A stretch of DNA of 64,000 nt, taken from positions 38,106 to 102,105 of the forward strand of contig CAJTZU010000006.1 in assembly GCA_910584165.1 (NCBI GenBank). Direction: 5' to 3'. Source of the DNA: an uncultured Bacilli bacterium (GTDB lineage: Bacteria > Bacillota_I > Bacilli_A > RF39 > UBA660). Positions 32,195 through 40,548 of the stretch are shown piece by piece. Within the stretch, counting starts at the first letter, position 1. Every line of letters begins with the position of its first letter. Below the pieces are notes generated by a model, which saw only the letters and a program-made list of their open reading frames with translations, was not told the DNA's origin and ran no database searches. Made by a program: the position numbers and the translations under genes.

Positions 32195-32847
32195 TCATAT
32201 AATCCACTATCTACAACTGCCTTTGCTAAAATAGCAATATTCTCCTCAGACAAATTCATCAACATATCTGTTCTCGTTAAATAGTAAGGCGCTGTATCTA
32301 CTTTTATAACAGGATATTTTGCTTCTAAATTCAACATACTAGTTTGAGTATCTAATACAAAATAAGATAAAATAGGAAGATTAAAAAAAGTACTTAGTCT
32401 ATTTTCTTCTTCTGATAATTCTAAATTAGGATCTCCAATCTCCGTTTTATCAGTCCCATCTTTATAAAACCATTTTGCTCCCTCTCTAAAAATAGTTCCT
32501 GGATAAGTTAAAAAAGAATACAATAAAATTCCATTTTGATTTAGAATTAAATATATATTAGGATGCTCTTTTAAAACAAACACTTTACTATTAATTTGAC
32601 TCTTTAAACTTTGAATAAAAACGGAATTTTTATCGGCTTGATTTTTCCTTTTTCTAAAAACAGAAAACACTTGTGCACCTCCATACTTTATACAATTATC
32701 AATAATTTTAATAACTGCTAAACTTAAAATAAAAATTACTATTATTAGTAAATAAAGTTTTAATCCTCTAACACCACTAAAAAAGGTAATAATAGAAATA
32801 ATAAAAAATAATATAAAACAAAAAGCTGATAAAAGAATCTCTTTCAT
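32185..32847 (-). CDS. Two-pass membrane protein of unknown function
   Basis: 220 residues from the ATG behind GGGTGAT. Two membrane segments near the start (LLSAFCFILFFIISIITF, LYLLIIVIFILSLAVI), then a basic linker (FRKRKNQADK) and a cytosolic or outside domain of about 150 residues with beta-rich patches (KVFVLKEHPNIYLILNQNGILLYSFL). I could not name the domain. TGATATAAT at 32863-32871 drives it. Confidence 0.55.
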   Translation of the reverse strand: MKEILLSAFCFILFFIISIITFFSGVRGLKLYLLIIVIFILSLAVIKIIDNCIKYGGAQVFSVFRKRKNQADKNSVFIQSLKSQINSKVFVLKEHPNIYLILNQNGILLYSFLTYPGTIFREGAKWFYKDGTDKTEIGDPNLELSEEENRLSTFFNLPILSYFVLDTQTSMLNLEAKYPVIKVDTAPYYLTRTDMLMNLSEENIAILAKAVVDSGLYEEK

Positions 32848-32862
32848 CTTATCACCCATTTT

Positions 32863-32871
32863 ATTATATCA
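32863..32871 (-). promoter_or_regulatory. Extended -10 promoter TGATATAAT
   Basis: Minus strand, 15 bases before the start at 32847. Confidence 0.5.
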
Positions 32872-32915
32872 AACATCTCTTCTTTTCGCCACAAAAAAAG
32901 ATGAAATTATCATCT

Positions 32916-33827
32916 TTACAAAGTAAGAAGTTTTTGCCCCTCTTCTTGTTTTTCTTCAATAAATCTACTTAAAAAATCTATTCCACCATCTGGTAAGTAA
33001 ATCGCATTTGTTGGCTGTTGTCTATATTTATTAATCATGGTACTAAAATTAGTATCTGTTAATTGTTTTAATATTGGAATAACAATTTCTGGATAATCCA
33101 TTAAGATTCCAAAAATGTTATAATCACATCCAGCAAAATCCATTGGATTTTGTGAAAAATCTGCATCTTCATAAGGAATAGATGGAACCCAAATGCGGTT
33201 ATAAGAAACATTTATTTTTCCGCTATTAATACCGAAGGAAGATTCATTATCAATTAATGTTGCTAGTGACAATTTGCCTTCTTCAGAGCGCTCAAATAAT
33301 AAATTTTTAGGATTACGGTCTAATTGATGGCAAAACCAATCCAATACATAAACTGTAATAATTTCTTCTGTCAATTCTTGACATCCAGGAACATTATTAG
33401 AATTTAAAACATCCAACAGTTTCTTTATCGTATATTGTCCATACTTTCTTGCCATTTCTGGATATAAACGATGAAGATTAGATACATCATAATATTCATA
33501 ATCTGGTTTTTGAATATTCGCAGATAATAAACCTATTTTCTCAACTTCAGCAGTTTTTCCTAAACCAAAACGAACTATTTGATAATTCGCTGTTGATTTA
33601 TGAAAAATTTCAAAAATATCTTTATTAAGCATTTCCCCTAATAATCGGCAATCTTTTCTAGCTTTAAAATAACTAAGTACATTGGCAACTAGATACCAAT
33701 TATTTTTCTCTTTTAAATGTTCTGGGTCAATTTGAATAGCCCTTAAAATTTGGTTTTTTGTTAATCTTACTGGATTATTTATTTTTTTAATATTTTCTTT
33801 ATGTATTCCTAAAGTATAAGTAGTCAT
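32916..33827 (-). CDS. Kinase-fold protein (HipA/PI4K-like), paralogue B
   Basis: 303 residues. The central part has a catalytic-loop pattern HQLDRNPKNLLFE (Asp-Arg-Asn...Asn) followed about 20 residues later by LIDNESSFG, which fits the D-loop/DxD-metal arrangement of HipA and phosphoinositide-type kinases. The N-terminal half has YFKARKDCRLLGEMLN, with a lysine that could bind ATP phosphate. It is 12 bases downstream of a paralogue (33840-34739) with the same motif order, so they are a tandem duplication in one operon. Substrate unknown. Confidence 0.6.
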   Translation of the reverse strand: MTTYTLGIHKENIKKINNPVRLTKNQILRAIQIDPEHLKEKNNWYLVANVLSYFKARKDCRLLGEMLNKDIFEIFHKSTANYQIVRFGLGKTAEVEKIGLLSANIQKPDYEYYDVSNLHRLYPEMARKYGQYTIKKLLDVLNSNNVPGCQELTEEIITVYVLDWFCHQLDRNPKNLLFERSEEGKLSLATLIDNESSFGINSGKINVSYNRIWVPSIPYEDADFSQNPMDFAGCDYNIFGILMDYPEIVIPILKQLTDTNFSTMINKYRQQPTNAIYLPDGGIDFLSRFIEEKQEEGQKLLTL

Positions 33828-33839
33828 AATATTTCCTCG

Positions 33840-34739
33840 TTAAATTGATTGTAACAATTTTTCTTTCTCGTGTTCTTTTCTCTCTACAACCCCTTGTAAA
33901 TATCCTAAAGTCTCACTAGGAAGACTAAATGAATTTTCTCCACTTGTAAATGTATTTAAAATTGTTTTATAGTCAACTTTAAATATTTTCTCTAAAGATT
34001 CTATTGTCATCTCTGGATAATCTACTAATAATGAAAAAATATTTGCATCTAATCCATCTATTTGATATGGATTATCTCTAAAAGTTAAATCCTCGTAAGG
34101 AATGGATGGCACCCACATTTCTAACTTTCTTTCATCAAAAAGTCCATTTTCACTTACGCCAAAGGACTGCTCTTTATCATAGACAGGTCCCAACTCTAAT
34201 ACGCCATTACTTTTATTTTTTTGTAAATTCGTATTTCTTGGGTTTCCATCTAATTGATGAGTAAACCATTCATAAATATATCTATCAATAATAGCTTGTT
34301 GTAAAGACAAAGTCGTCTCTTCATCATAATGATATCCAAATGTCTGTAATAATTCTTTCAGTGTAAAATAATTATATCTTTTTGGAAAAGATGGAAATAA
34401 TTGATATAACTGACAAAAGTCATAATATTCAAAATTATGTCTATCCTGAAAGTTTTCACTTGCAAGACCAACTTTTCCGTCTAATTCTATTACTGAATAA
34501 TTTGCTACCGCATTACCTAATGCTTGGGCATAAGCTCTTGAAATGCACTCTCCGGCAATTCTAACATCCTTCCTTGGCTTAAAAAAAGTGACTTTAGAAT
34601 TAATTAAATACCAAGAATCCTTCTCTTTAAGCAATTCTGGATCCATATCAACATAGCTTAAGACACTAGCTTGGGACAGTTTTAATTGTTTTTCAAATTT
34701 ATTGATTTTTCGCATATTTAAATGAATATTATATTCCAT
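33840..34739 (-). CDS. Kinase-fold protein (HipA/PI4K-like), paralogue A
   Basis: 299 residues. Same architecture as its neighbour: FFKPRKDVRIAGECISRAYAQALGNAVANYSVIELDGKVGLASENFQ at the N side, then HQLDGNPRNTNLQ where the neighbour has HQLDRNPKN, then YDKEQSFG and matching WVPSIPYEDLTFRDNPYQIDG. The DGN in place of DRN in the loop and the KEQ in place of NES suggest one of the two copies has changed catalytic behaviour. The paralogues share about 30-40% of residues by eye. No toxin partner such as HipB is next to them. Confidence 0.6.
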   Translation of the reverse strand: MEYNIHLNMRKINKFEKQLKLSQASVLSYVDMDPELLKEKDSWYLINSKVTFFKPRKDVRIAGECISRAYAQALGNAVANYSVIELDGKVGLASENFQDRHNFEYYDFCQLYQLFPSFPKRYNYFTLKELLQTFGYHYDEETTLSLQQAIIDRYIYEWFTHQLDGNPRNTNLQKNKSNGVLELGPVYDKEQSFGVSENGLFDERKLEMWVPSIPYEDLTFRDNPYQIDGLDANIFSLLVDYPEMTIESLEKIFKVDYKTILNTFTSGENSFSLPSETLGYLQGVVERKEHEKEKLLQSI

Positions 34740-34807
34740 ACAAAAAACCCCCTTTTTTGTCGTATATATAATAACATAAATTTCAAAAAAGTCAAATAAA
34801 GCAACAT

Positions 34808-35326
34808 CTATAAACTTAGTTCTTCTAGTTTATTTCCTTCCAAATCTACTAATTGAAAATATCTATTTTCATAAAGAATAAACGTATGCTCTGGATGTTG
34901 TTTTGGAATAGAAATAGATCCCGGATTCATAAAAGTTGGTGTTAACGAATAAGCATGGGTATGTCCTTGAATTAAAATAGCATCTTGATGAGGAACTCTA
35001 TCATTAATATGACCATGTGTTAAACACCATTTTAAGCCATCTATTTCCAATAATTTATAATCATCCATTATTGGAAAATCTAATACCATTTGATCTACTT
35101 CCGCATCACAATTTCCTCTTACTGCAATAATAGAATCTTTATATTTATTTAAAATATCAATTACCTTCATAGTATCATATTCTTCTGGCAGATGATTTCT
35201 AGGTCCGTGATATAATAAGTCTCCTAATAAAATAATCTTATCTGGATGCTCTTTTTCTATTATTTTTTCTAATTTAGAAACATAAAAAGAAGAACCATGT
35301 AAATCAGATGCAATTAAATATTTCAT
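34808..35326 (-). CDS. yfcE: YfcE-type phosphodiesterase (calcineurin-like)
   Basis: 172 residues. Dinuclear-metal motifs in order: ASDLHGSSFYV (D-x-H), ILLGDLLYHGPRN (GDxx), AVRGNCDAE (GNCD, in place of GNHD, as in YfcE/MJ0936), CLTHGH and GHTHAYS. The family hydrolyses phosphodiesters with Mn2+. The start has TAGGAGGATAAAT. It follows the kinase-fold pair on the same strand but after a 68-base gap. Confidence 0.88.
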   Translation of the reverse strand: MKYLIASDLHGSSFYVSKLEKIIEKEHPDKIILLGDLLYHGPRNHLPEEYDTMKVIDILNKYKDSIIAVRGNCDAEVDQMVLDFPIMDDYKLLEIDGLKWCLTHGHINDRVPHQDAILIQGHTHAYSLTPTFMNPGSISIPKQHPEHTFILYENRYFQLVDLEGNKLEELSL

Positions 35327-35472
35327 TTATTTATCCTCCTAATAGTAATGTAATCAGAAAATCATTTTACCTTTTCTTTTACATCTATTTTATTATATCC
35401 TTTTAAAAGAAAAATTACTAGAAGCTATTGTTATTTTTTAGATTTTCCTTCATAATGTTGATAGGTGATAGT

Positions 35473-36072
35473 ATGAGAATTGGAATTGATATTGATGATA
35501 CAACTTTTATAACAGTAAAAGCTATGTTAAAATATGGAGATATTTATGATACAGAAGTTGTTGGAGGAAAAGGAACAAATGGAAATCTAGGTTTGATTAC
35601 AAATCGTTATTACCTAAAAGCATTATATGGATGGGATGATAAAACAAAGTTTTCATTTTTTGATACCTATTATAAAAATATCTTAGAAGAATCTTATCCC
35701 ATGGAAGATGCTGTTTCTATAATTAATAGACTAAAAGAAAAGGGAAACGAAATCTATTTTATTACTGCTAGACTATTAAATATTAAAAATTGTGATACAG
35801 AAAATATTACTAAAGATTCTTTAAAGAAGTACAATATTTCTTATGATAAGTTAATTATCAACGCAGCTGATAAACTAAAATTTTGTCTAGAAAACAAGAT
35901 TGATATTTTTATTGAGGATAGTTTCGATACTTGTAAAGAACTAGAAAGTCATGGAATAAAGGTGTTTCTTATGACTACAAAAATGAATGAAAATATCGAT
36001 AGTGGCTCTATTGAAAGAGTTCATAGTTGGAAAGAACTAGAAATAAAATTGATGAATTATTTAGAAAAATAA
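35473..36072 (+). CDS. 5'-nucleotidase-type HAD phosphatase
   Basis: 199 residues from ATG after TAGGTGATAGT; 15 upstream codons are open but lack a ribosome site. It has the HAD catalytic DIDDTTFITV at the N end, ITARLLN with the conserved Thr, and IFIEDSFDT for the late aspartates. The order and length suit the 5'(3')-deoxyribonucleotidase (NT5C) family, which dephosphorylates dNMPs. It fits the nucleotide-cleaning theme of the window. A terminator follows, then a tRNA on the other strand. Confidence 0.8.
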   Translation: MRIGIDIDDTTFITVKAMLKYGDIYDTEVVGGKGTNGNLGLITNRYYLKALYGWDDKTKFSFFDTYYKNILEESYPMEDAVSIINRLKEKGNEIYFITARLLNIKNCDTENITKDSLKKYNISYDKLIINAADKLKFCLENKIDIFIEDSFDTCKELESHGIKVFLMTTKMNENIDSGSIERVHSWKELEIKLMNYLEK

Positions 36073-36095
36073 AAACTCAAAATTGAGTTTTTTTA
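36071..36095 (+). terminator. Intrinsic terminator
   Basis: AAAACTCA / TGAGTTTT with AAAT loop and T-run. Confidence 0.75.
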
Positions 36096-36100
36096 TTTTA

Positions 36101-36177
36101 TGGTCGAGAAGACAAGATTTGAACTTGCAACCTCTTGGTCCCGAACCAAGTGCTCTACCAAATTAAGCTACTTCTCG
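36101..36177 (-). tRNA. tRNA-Pro (anticodon CGG)
   Basis: 77 bases with encoded CCA. Acceptor CGAGAAG / CTTCTCG, anticodon loop TTCGGGA, T-loop TTCAAAT. Lone gene; the CGG anticodon reads the rare CCG codon. Confidence 0.95.
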
Positions 36178-36188
36178 GTAAAAAAGAT

Positions 36189-36794
36189 TTATTTTTGTTT
36201 ATTCTCTTGTTTTCTATAGGATTCAAATTCTTCCTTATACTCTTCTAATGATTTTACTACATCTATCCAATAAACGTTAGTAAGTTCGTTATCCCAAGGA
36301 TCAACAGCAGTTCGATTTAATACACCACCTAAAGCCTTAATTGTTGCATTACTTCCTATATTATCTACTGTACAGTCAAGCATAACATGCTCTAATCCTA
36401 ATTCTTTCGCACGTAGTAATCCTAAATATAAATTGATTTTATTATACCCTTTTCTTCTTTCTGTAGGACGAATTCCATACCCAATATGTCCACCAAACTC
36501 CATCATTTCAGGAGTTAAATCATACCTGATATTAATCATTCCTACTATCCTATTATCATTAACTCTTACAAGAAAATAAACTTCTCCTGGAACTCTTCCA
36601 ATACTATAAGCATATTCTTTCTTTTTCTTTTTTTCTATCTCAACTAACCACTCCTCATAGGAATAGTCATCTGGACAATGGTCAAGCCCTGAATCACCAT
36701 TCATATCAGATTGATAAGTTCTATGCTCTTTAATATATTCTAAAGCCTCTTCCTTTCTAGAAAGAGATGGAGATTCTAAATAAAAACTTTCCAT
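36189..36794 (-). CDS. GNAT-family acetyltransferase, copy 1
   Basis: 201 residues. GNAT fold of the RimJ/RimL type: VYFLVRVNDNRIVGMINIRYDLTPEMMEFGGHIGYGIRPTERRKGYNKINLYLGLLRAKELGLEHVMLDCTVDNIGSNATIKALGGV, with the acetyl-CoA loop at RPTERRKGYNK and the Asn-Ile-Gly-Ser motif at the end. The acceptor is unknown. It and the next gene are tandem duplicates, including about 75 bases upstream. Its -10 region (TTGTAGT) is altered from the copy's TATAAT. Confidence 0.85.
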   Translation of the reverse strand: MESFYLESPSLSRKEEALEYIKEHRTYQSDMNGDSGLDHCPDDYSYEEWLVEIEKKKKKEYAYSIGRVPGEVYFLVRVNDNRIVGMINIRYDLTPEMMEFGGHIGYGIRPTERRKGYNKINLYLGLLRAKELGLEHVMLDCTVDNIGSNATIKALGGVLNRTAVDPWDNELTNVYWIDVVKSLEEYKEEFESYRKQENKQK

Positions 36795-36817
36795 ACAAGC
36801 ACTCCTAACATTTTCTT

Positions 36818-36833
36818 TACATTTTAAGATGTA
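36818..36833. repeat. Near-perfect 16-bp palindrome upstream of GNAT copy 1
   Basis: TACATTTTAAGATGTA, one mismatch from the perfect palindrome at 37503-37518. It lies 23 bases before the start and in the same place as its copy, so it could be an operator. Confidence 0.5.
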
Positions 36834-36882
36834 TTATTTCTTAACTACAATAAGTAATATATTTCTAAATTATAGAAATTTT

Positions 36883-37479
36883 TTACTTCACTTTTCCTTC
36901 TTCATTCACATAAGGCGCAAACTCTTCCTTATGTTCTTCTAGAGATTTAACTACATCAATGACATAATCTACCATAACATTAGTAGAATCATCTTCATCA
37001 ATATGTTCCCTAATTCTTATTCCTCCTAATGCTTCCATCGTCTTCCATGAAGCTGGGTTATCTAAATCAGCATCTAAATAAACTTCCTTAAGACCATATT
37101 GAGCACATACTTGAAGACCTAAATATAAATTAATCTTGTTGTATCCTTTGCCACGTTCACTTGGTCTAATACTATAACCAATATTAAAACCATACTTTTT
37201 TAAAAACTCCGTTAACGCTAATCTAATATCAATCATCCCAACAATTCTATCATCACTTTTTCTTATTAAAAAATAAGTATGAGAAGGAACCCAAGTATCT
37301 GTTACTGGTCTATTCCAATTTGCCTCTACAAATCTTAACCAACCTTCATAATCATCTATGTATTTATTTAAACTTCCCACTCCATGAATACCAGAATCAT
37401 TATCAAAAAATTCATAAATATATTCTAATGCTTCTTTTTTTCTTTGAAGCGTTGGTTTTTCTAAATAAAATTTTTCCAT
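36883..37479 (-). CDS. GNAT-family acetyltransferase, copy 2
   Basis: 198 residues. Same fold and motifs as the neighbour: TYFLIRKSDDRIVGMIDIRLALTEFLKKYGFNIGYSIRPSERGKGYNKINLYLGLQVCAQYGLKEVYLDADLDNPASWKTMEALGG. The two share the N-terminal MEKFYLEKPTLQRKKEALEYI motif. A perfect palindrome at 37503-37518 lies before it, and a TATAAT -10 at 37529-37534 on the minus strand. The duplicates probably split substrates. Confidence 0.85.
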   Translation of the reverse strand: MEKFYLEKPTLQRKKEALEYIYEFFDNDSGIHGVGSLNKYIDDYEGWLRFVEANWNRPVTDTWVPSHTYFLIRKSDDRIVGMIDIRLALTEFLKKYGFNIGYSIRPSERGKGYNKINLYLGLQVCAQYGLKEVYLDADLDNPASWKTMEALGGIRIREHIDEDDSTNVMVDYVIDVVKSLEEHKEEFAPYVNEEGKVK

Positions 37480-37502
37480 ACAAGCACTCCTAACATTTTC
37501 TT

Positions 37503-37518
37503 TACATTTTAAAATGTA
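37503..37518. promoter_or_regulatory. Perfect 16-bp palindrome upstream of GNAT copy 2
   Basis: TACATTTTAAAATGTA between the -10 (37529-37534) and the ribosome site of the downstream gene. The matching position in copy 1 has a one-base-mismatched version. Candidate operator. Confidence 0.55.
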
Positions 37519-37654
37519 TTATTTTTTAATTATAATAAGTAATATATTCATAAGTTATATCGCGATTTCTTCTTTCATTTAATTGACAGAATTCTTATTA
37601 ATTAAATAAAATTCTTTATCATAATTGTTTTCTTTATAAATATTATAAAATTTA

Positions 37655-38188
37655 TTACTCCTCTAACTGAGAAATCATTGTATCATAATGACTATTTACA
37701 ATATTGTCCTCCGTTAATTCAAAAGTCTTTGCTATCTCTAATAAATCTGAAATATAGTCTTTTTTATCTTCTTCATCCACTAATAATTCTATTTCTAAAA
37801 AACTTCCTAATCTTTCAACCTCATCAATACAAAGATTATAATTTAAATACTTAGAATACCTACGTTTTTTATTTACTACTACCCATTTTTGATATCCTAA
37901 AGTTTCTAACAATTGATTAGCTTTTTCATAAGAACTCACTTCAAACTCAATCTCTTTAGACTCTTGTATTCTAGCACTCTGCTTTTTTAAATTTAGTTCT
38001 ACCTTTTCATTCTCTTTTCTTACTCTAAGCCAAATAGAACCTTCAACACTTTCTACATGGGCTAAATCACTTACATAAATCGTATCATTCTGAGAAAGTA
38101 CTTCACTAATTTCACAATTCATATCCCCTAATTTATCTAATAACCCATTTATATCTTCTACTTTAAATTTCAATTCTATTTCTCTCAT
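37655..38188 (-). CDS. CYTH-domain protein (CyaB/ThTPase-like)
   Basis: 177 residues. The CYTH fold begins with the EIELKFKV charge pattern (ExExK) and continues with IWLRVRKENEKVELNLKKQS (basic strand), KEIEFEVSS, KKRRYSKY and NLCIDEVERLGSFLEIEL. CYTH enzymes hydrolyse or cyclise tripolyphosphate compounds (thiamine triphosphate, adenylate, PPPi). The exact substrate is not visible. TGCTATAAT at 38210-38218 and GAGGAATGA give its start. Confidence 0.88.
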   Translation of the reverse strand: MREIELKFKVEDINGLLDKLGDMNCEISEVLSQNDTIYVSDLAHVESVEGSIWLRVRKENEKVELNLKKQSARIQESKEIEFEVSSYEKANQLLETLGYQKWVVVNKKRRYSKYLNYNLCIDEVERLGSFLEIELLVDEEDKKDYISDLLEIAKTFELTEDNIVNSHYDTMISQLEE

Positions 38189-38209
38189 AAAATCATTCCT
38201 CTAGTTATC

Positions 38210-38218
38210 ATTATAGCA
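38210..38218 (-). promoter_or_regulatory. Extended -10 promoter TGCTATAAT
   Basis: Minus strand, 21 bases before the start at 38188. Divergent from the inositol phosphatase gene. Confidence 0.5.
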
Positions 38219-38296
38219 AATTTCTAAGTATTTTAAAATAAATTGTGAAACTATATTATTTAACGTATAATAAAATTGTAAGTGAAGGAGAAGAAT

Positions 38297-39106
38297 ATGA
38301 ATTATAATTTTCAAGATAGAACTATTTTAGCAATGAATTTAGCGAAAAAGGCTGGGGAAGAGATTTTAAGAATTTCCCAAAATAGTGATTTAGGTACTAA
38401 AGAAAAAGGTACTAAAGATGTTGTAACCATTGCAGATACCAAAAGTGAAGAAATTATTATAAAAGGAATCGAAGAAAAATTTTCAAATGATTCTATTATT
38501 ACTGAAGAAAGCGGCACTTATCATACCACAGAGAATGAGTATACATGGGTAATTGATCCACTTGATGGAACATCTAACTACTCAAGAGGGATTACGCTTT
38601 ATTGTGTTAGTATTGGCTATATGAAGGATAATAAGCCTATGGGAGGCGCAATTTATATTCCTACTAACGATGAACTTTTTGTATGTGAACTAGGAAAAGG
38701 AGCATACTGTAACAACAAAAGATTACATGTTTCTTCTACATCTAAGTTAGAAAAGAGTTTAACAACTATAGGCTTTAACAATCGTTATCCAGAAATGACT
38801 ACATGGTTTTCAGAAATTCATAAAAATGCAATGAAAAAAATGTACAATGTTGAGAAATTATTTTCTACTGTCATATCATTATGTTATGTTGCAGCAGGAA
38901 AAATAGAATCTCACATGGAATTATATTGTTATTTGTGGGATATCTGCGTTGGCTCCCTATTAATAGAAGAAGCAGGTGGAAAAGTAAGTGCAGAGGAAAA
39001 TAAACCATTAGACTATTTAAAAATTGATAAACAAATCATTTTAGGAACTAATGGAAGCATTCATGATGAATTTGTAAACATTGTAGGGCCACAAAAAAAC
39101 TACTAA
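38297..39106 (+). CDS. Inositol monophosphatase family protein
   Basis: 269 residues from the ATG after GAAGGAGAAGA; a GTG five codons earlier overlaps the site. Motifs: KDVVTIADTKSEEIII, ITEESGTYHT (metal-binding Glu), WVIDPLDGTSNYSRG (the D-x-D-G-T core), and late WDICVGSLLIEEAGGKVS. The family dephosphorylates sugar or inositol monophosphates or cleaves NADP/PAP-type compounds with Mg2+. The N-terminal helix and the two SxxDG loops are present, so it looks active. Confidence 0.88.
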   Translation: MNYNFQDRTILAMNLAKKAGEEILRISQNSDLGTKEKGTKDVVTIADTKSEEIIIKGIEEKFSNDSIITEESGTYHTTENEYTWVIDPLDGTSNYSRGITLYCVSIGYMKDNKPMGGAIYIPTNDELFVCELGKGAYCNNKRLHVSSTSKLEKSLTTIGFNNRYPEMTTWFSEIHKNAMKKMYNVEKLFSTVISLCYVAAGKIESHMELYCYLWDICVGSLLIEEAGGKVSAEENKPLDYLKIDKQIILGTNGSIHDEFVNIVGPQKNY

Positions 39107-39125
39107 TCATTTAGTAGTTTTATTT
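39094..39125. terminator. Bidirectional intrinsic terminator
   Basis: AAAACTACTAA / TTAGTAGTTTT with TCAT loop, between convergent genes ending at 39106 and 39120. Confidence 0.8.
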
Positions 39126-39449
39126 TGTTTTTTCAGATAATTCTGCTTCTTCAACAGTGCCTAAACTCCACATTTCTTTTTCGGCAGCTTCTAAATTAGC
39201 AATTCTAGAATATCCATTTCCATAATCAGCACGTCTTTGCAACTCAAAATACATATCAATTGCTTTTTTATCTTGAGATTGAAGCGCTAATTTAGCAAGC
39301 AACCTTGCAAATGTTTGATACTCTTCTTCTGAAAATGGAAGTTTTGCTACTGGTTCTCTTTCTGGAATAGCTGGTTCACTACCAAGTTTCCATCCTCTAT
39401 CTTCATAATGCTCTTTTATAGCATTCGCAACATGACTACCATCTATCAT
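39120..39449 (-). CDS. Protein of unknown function (109 aa)
   Basis: Not recognised. Soluble and helical, with no cysteine. The start is preceded by AGGAGGTGAT and follows the 63-residue gene by 19 bases. It is the last of four co-oriented small genes (40379 to 39120) whose first member is frameshifted. Confidence 0.5.
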   Translation of the reverse strand: MIDGSHVANAIKEHYEDRGWKLGSEPAIPEREPVAKLPFSEEEYQTFARLLAKLALQSQDKKAIDMYFELQRRADYGNGYSRIANLEAAEKEMWSLGTVEEAELSEKTK

Positions 39450-39468
39450 AATTTTATCACCTCCTATA

Positions 39469-39660
39469 TTAATCGTTTTTATAAAGATTATTTGTTTGCC
39501 TTAACTTTTCTATCAATCTTTTGTGAACTGGTCTTATAAAGTCAACAATGTCCTCTCCCATTGCTTCTTCAAATGAAATCCGCTTTAATAAATATTCTTT
39601 TATTTTTTCTTCCTCCTCATTAAAAGGAACATAAGTTTCTATTTGATTTCTTAAATTCAT
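39469..39660 (-). CDS. Protein of unknown function (63 aa)
   Basis: Not recognised. A short, charged helical protein (EEEEKIKEYLLKRISFEEAMGEDIVDFIRPVHKRLIEKLRQ). Overlaps the end of the nucleoside-deoxyribosyltransferase-like gene by 4 bases (ATGA), so it is probably coupled to it. The EEEKIKEYL and VDFIRPVHKRLI pieces suggest a partner-binding helix pair. Confidence 0.5.
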   Translation of the reverse strand: MNLRNQIETYVPFNEEEEKIKEYLLKRISFEEAMGEDIVDFIRPVHKRLIEKLRQTNNLYKND

Positions 39661-40073
39661 AAATTCATCTCCTCATATACTTTTATCCAGCCAAGTTTTA
39701 ACCATAAAGATATTTCTTCATAACAACCAATATCTTCACTAGGCATTTTTAAAATTACTAACTCAATATTCTTATGATAAACCAATTTCTGAGATATTCC
39801 AAAAAGCAATTCAGCATAAGCTTCATAACCAATATAACCTAACTTACCATTTTTATCTTCATTCATTACAAATAAAATATCTGCATTTTTTATATTCTCC
39901 AAAAATTCAATATGGATGTTAGGATATAAATCCATAAATTTAGATTCTTCGATTTTTTTGGGATAATCTAACACCTCATAATCCTTATTTTTAAAGAAAG
40001 TTATCCAATACTCTATTTTATCCTGAAGTTTCGCACTTCCTGCTATTACTATCTTTTTCTTATTTTCTCTCAT
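39657..40073 (-). CDS. Nucleoside 2-deoxyribosyltransferase-like protein
   Basis: 138 residues. The start KKIVIAGSAKLQDKIEYW and the end ADILFVMNEDKNGKLGYIGYEAYAELLFGIS match the Rossmann-like fold of nucleoside 2-deoxyribosyltransferase and DUF4406-type proteins: IVIAGS at the nucleotide site, and GYIGYEAYAEL with the late Glu. The catalytic Glu of the enzyme family should be in the YEAYAEL helix. It overlaps the end of the frameshifted gene upstream by 14 bases, and both belong to the same fold family. Confidence 0.6.
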   Translation of the reverse strand: MRENKKKIVIAGSAKLQDKIEYWITFFKNKDYEVLDYPKKIEESKFMDLYPNIHIEFLENIKNADILFVMNEDKNGKLGYIGYEAYAELLFGISQKLVYHKNIELVILKMPSEDIGCYEEISLWLKLGWIKVYEEMNL

Positions 40074-40379
40074 TTTTTTCCTTCAAATCTGTATAGTAAA
40101 TAATTTCTTTATTTAGCGATTTAGCATACTCTATTTCGCTTTGTGTACTATTTCCAATATATCCATCTACATTTACTACTAATATCGCATCCGATATTTT
40201 TATTTTTTCTTTATGCATTTTATCTAATATATTTGCTTCCTCATCTGTATATGCATCTTTATCTGGATTAGTAGGATAAATAGGTGCGATAACACAATTA
40301 CCTTGCAACTCCATTTTTCAGATATCATCATAATTTCTTTTTGAAATCTTAAACTTCCACATACTGTTATGAATTTCAT
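40060..40379 (-). pseudogene. Frameshifted DUF4406/nucleoside deoxyribosyltransferase-like gene
   Basis: Reading from ATG 40379 (AGGAGG site 7 bases upstream) gives MKFITVCGSLRFQKEIMMISEK, the start expected for this family, but then falls out of frame. The other frame, from about 40314, continues with MELQGNCVIAPIYPTN, KISDAILVVNVDGYIG, NSTQSEIEYAKSLNKEIIYY. The switch lies at a run of five A in GAAAAATGG; six A would restore one frame of about 106 residues. This may be a real inactivating deletion, an assembly or sequencing error at a homopolymer, or a programmed slip. The downstream half alone has no separate ribosome site. Confidence 0.7.
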
Positions 40380-40401
40380 TCATTCTCCTCCTATCATATA
40401 C

Positions 40402-40432
40402 TAAAAAAGAGTAAAAGAGCTACTCTTTTATC
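40402..40432 (-). terminator. Terminator after tRNA-Arg
   Basis: AAAAGAGTA / TACTCTTTT with 7-base loop and T-run on the minus strand. Confidence 0.65.
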
Positions 40433-40442
40433 TATCTTATTA

Positions 40443-40519
40443 TGGTGTCCACGGCGAGAGTCGAACTCGCGACCTTTACCTTCGGAGGGTAACACTCTAT
40501 CCAACTGAGCTACGTGAAC
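40443..40519 (-). tRNA. tRNA-Arg (anticodon CCG)
   Basis: 77 bases with CCA encoded. Acceptor GTTCACG / CGTGGAC (one G-U), loop CTCCGAA, T-loop TTCGACT. Lone gene, for the CGG codon. Confidence 0.95.
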
Positions 40520-40548
40520 AAATGATACTTTTATTGTATCATACTTTT

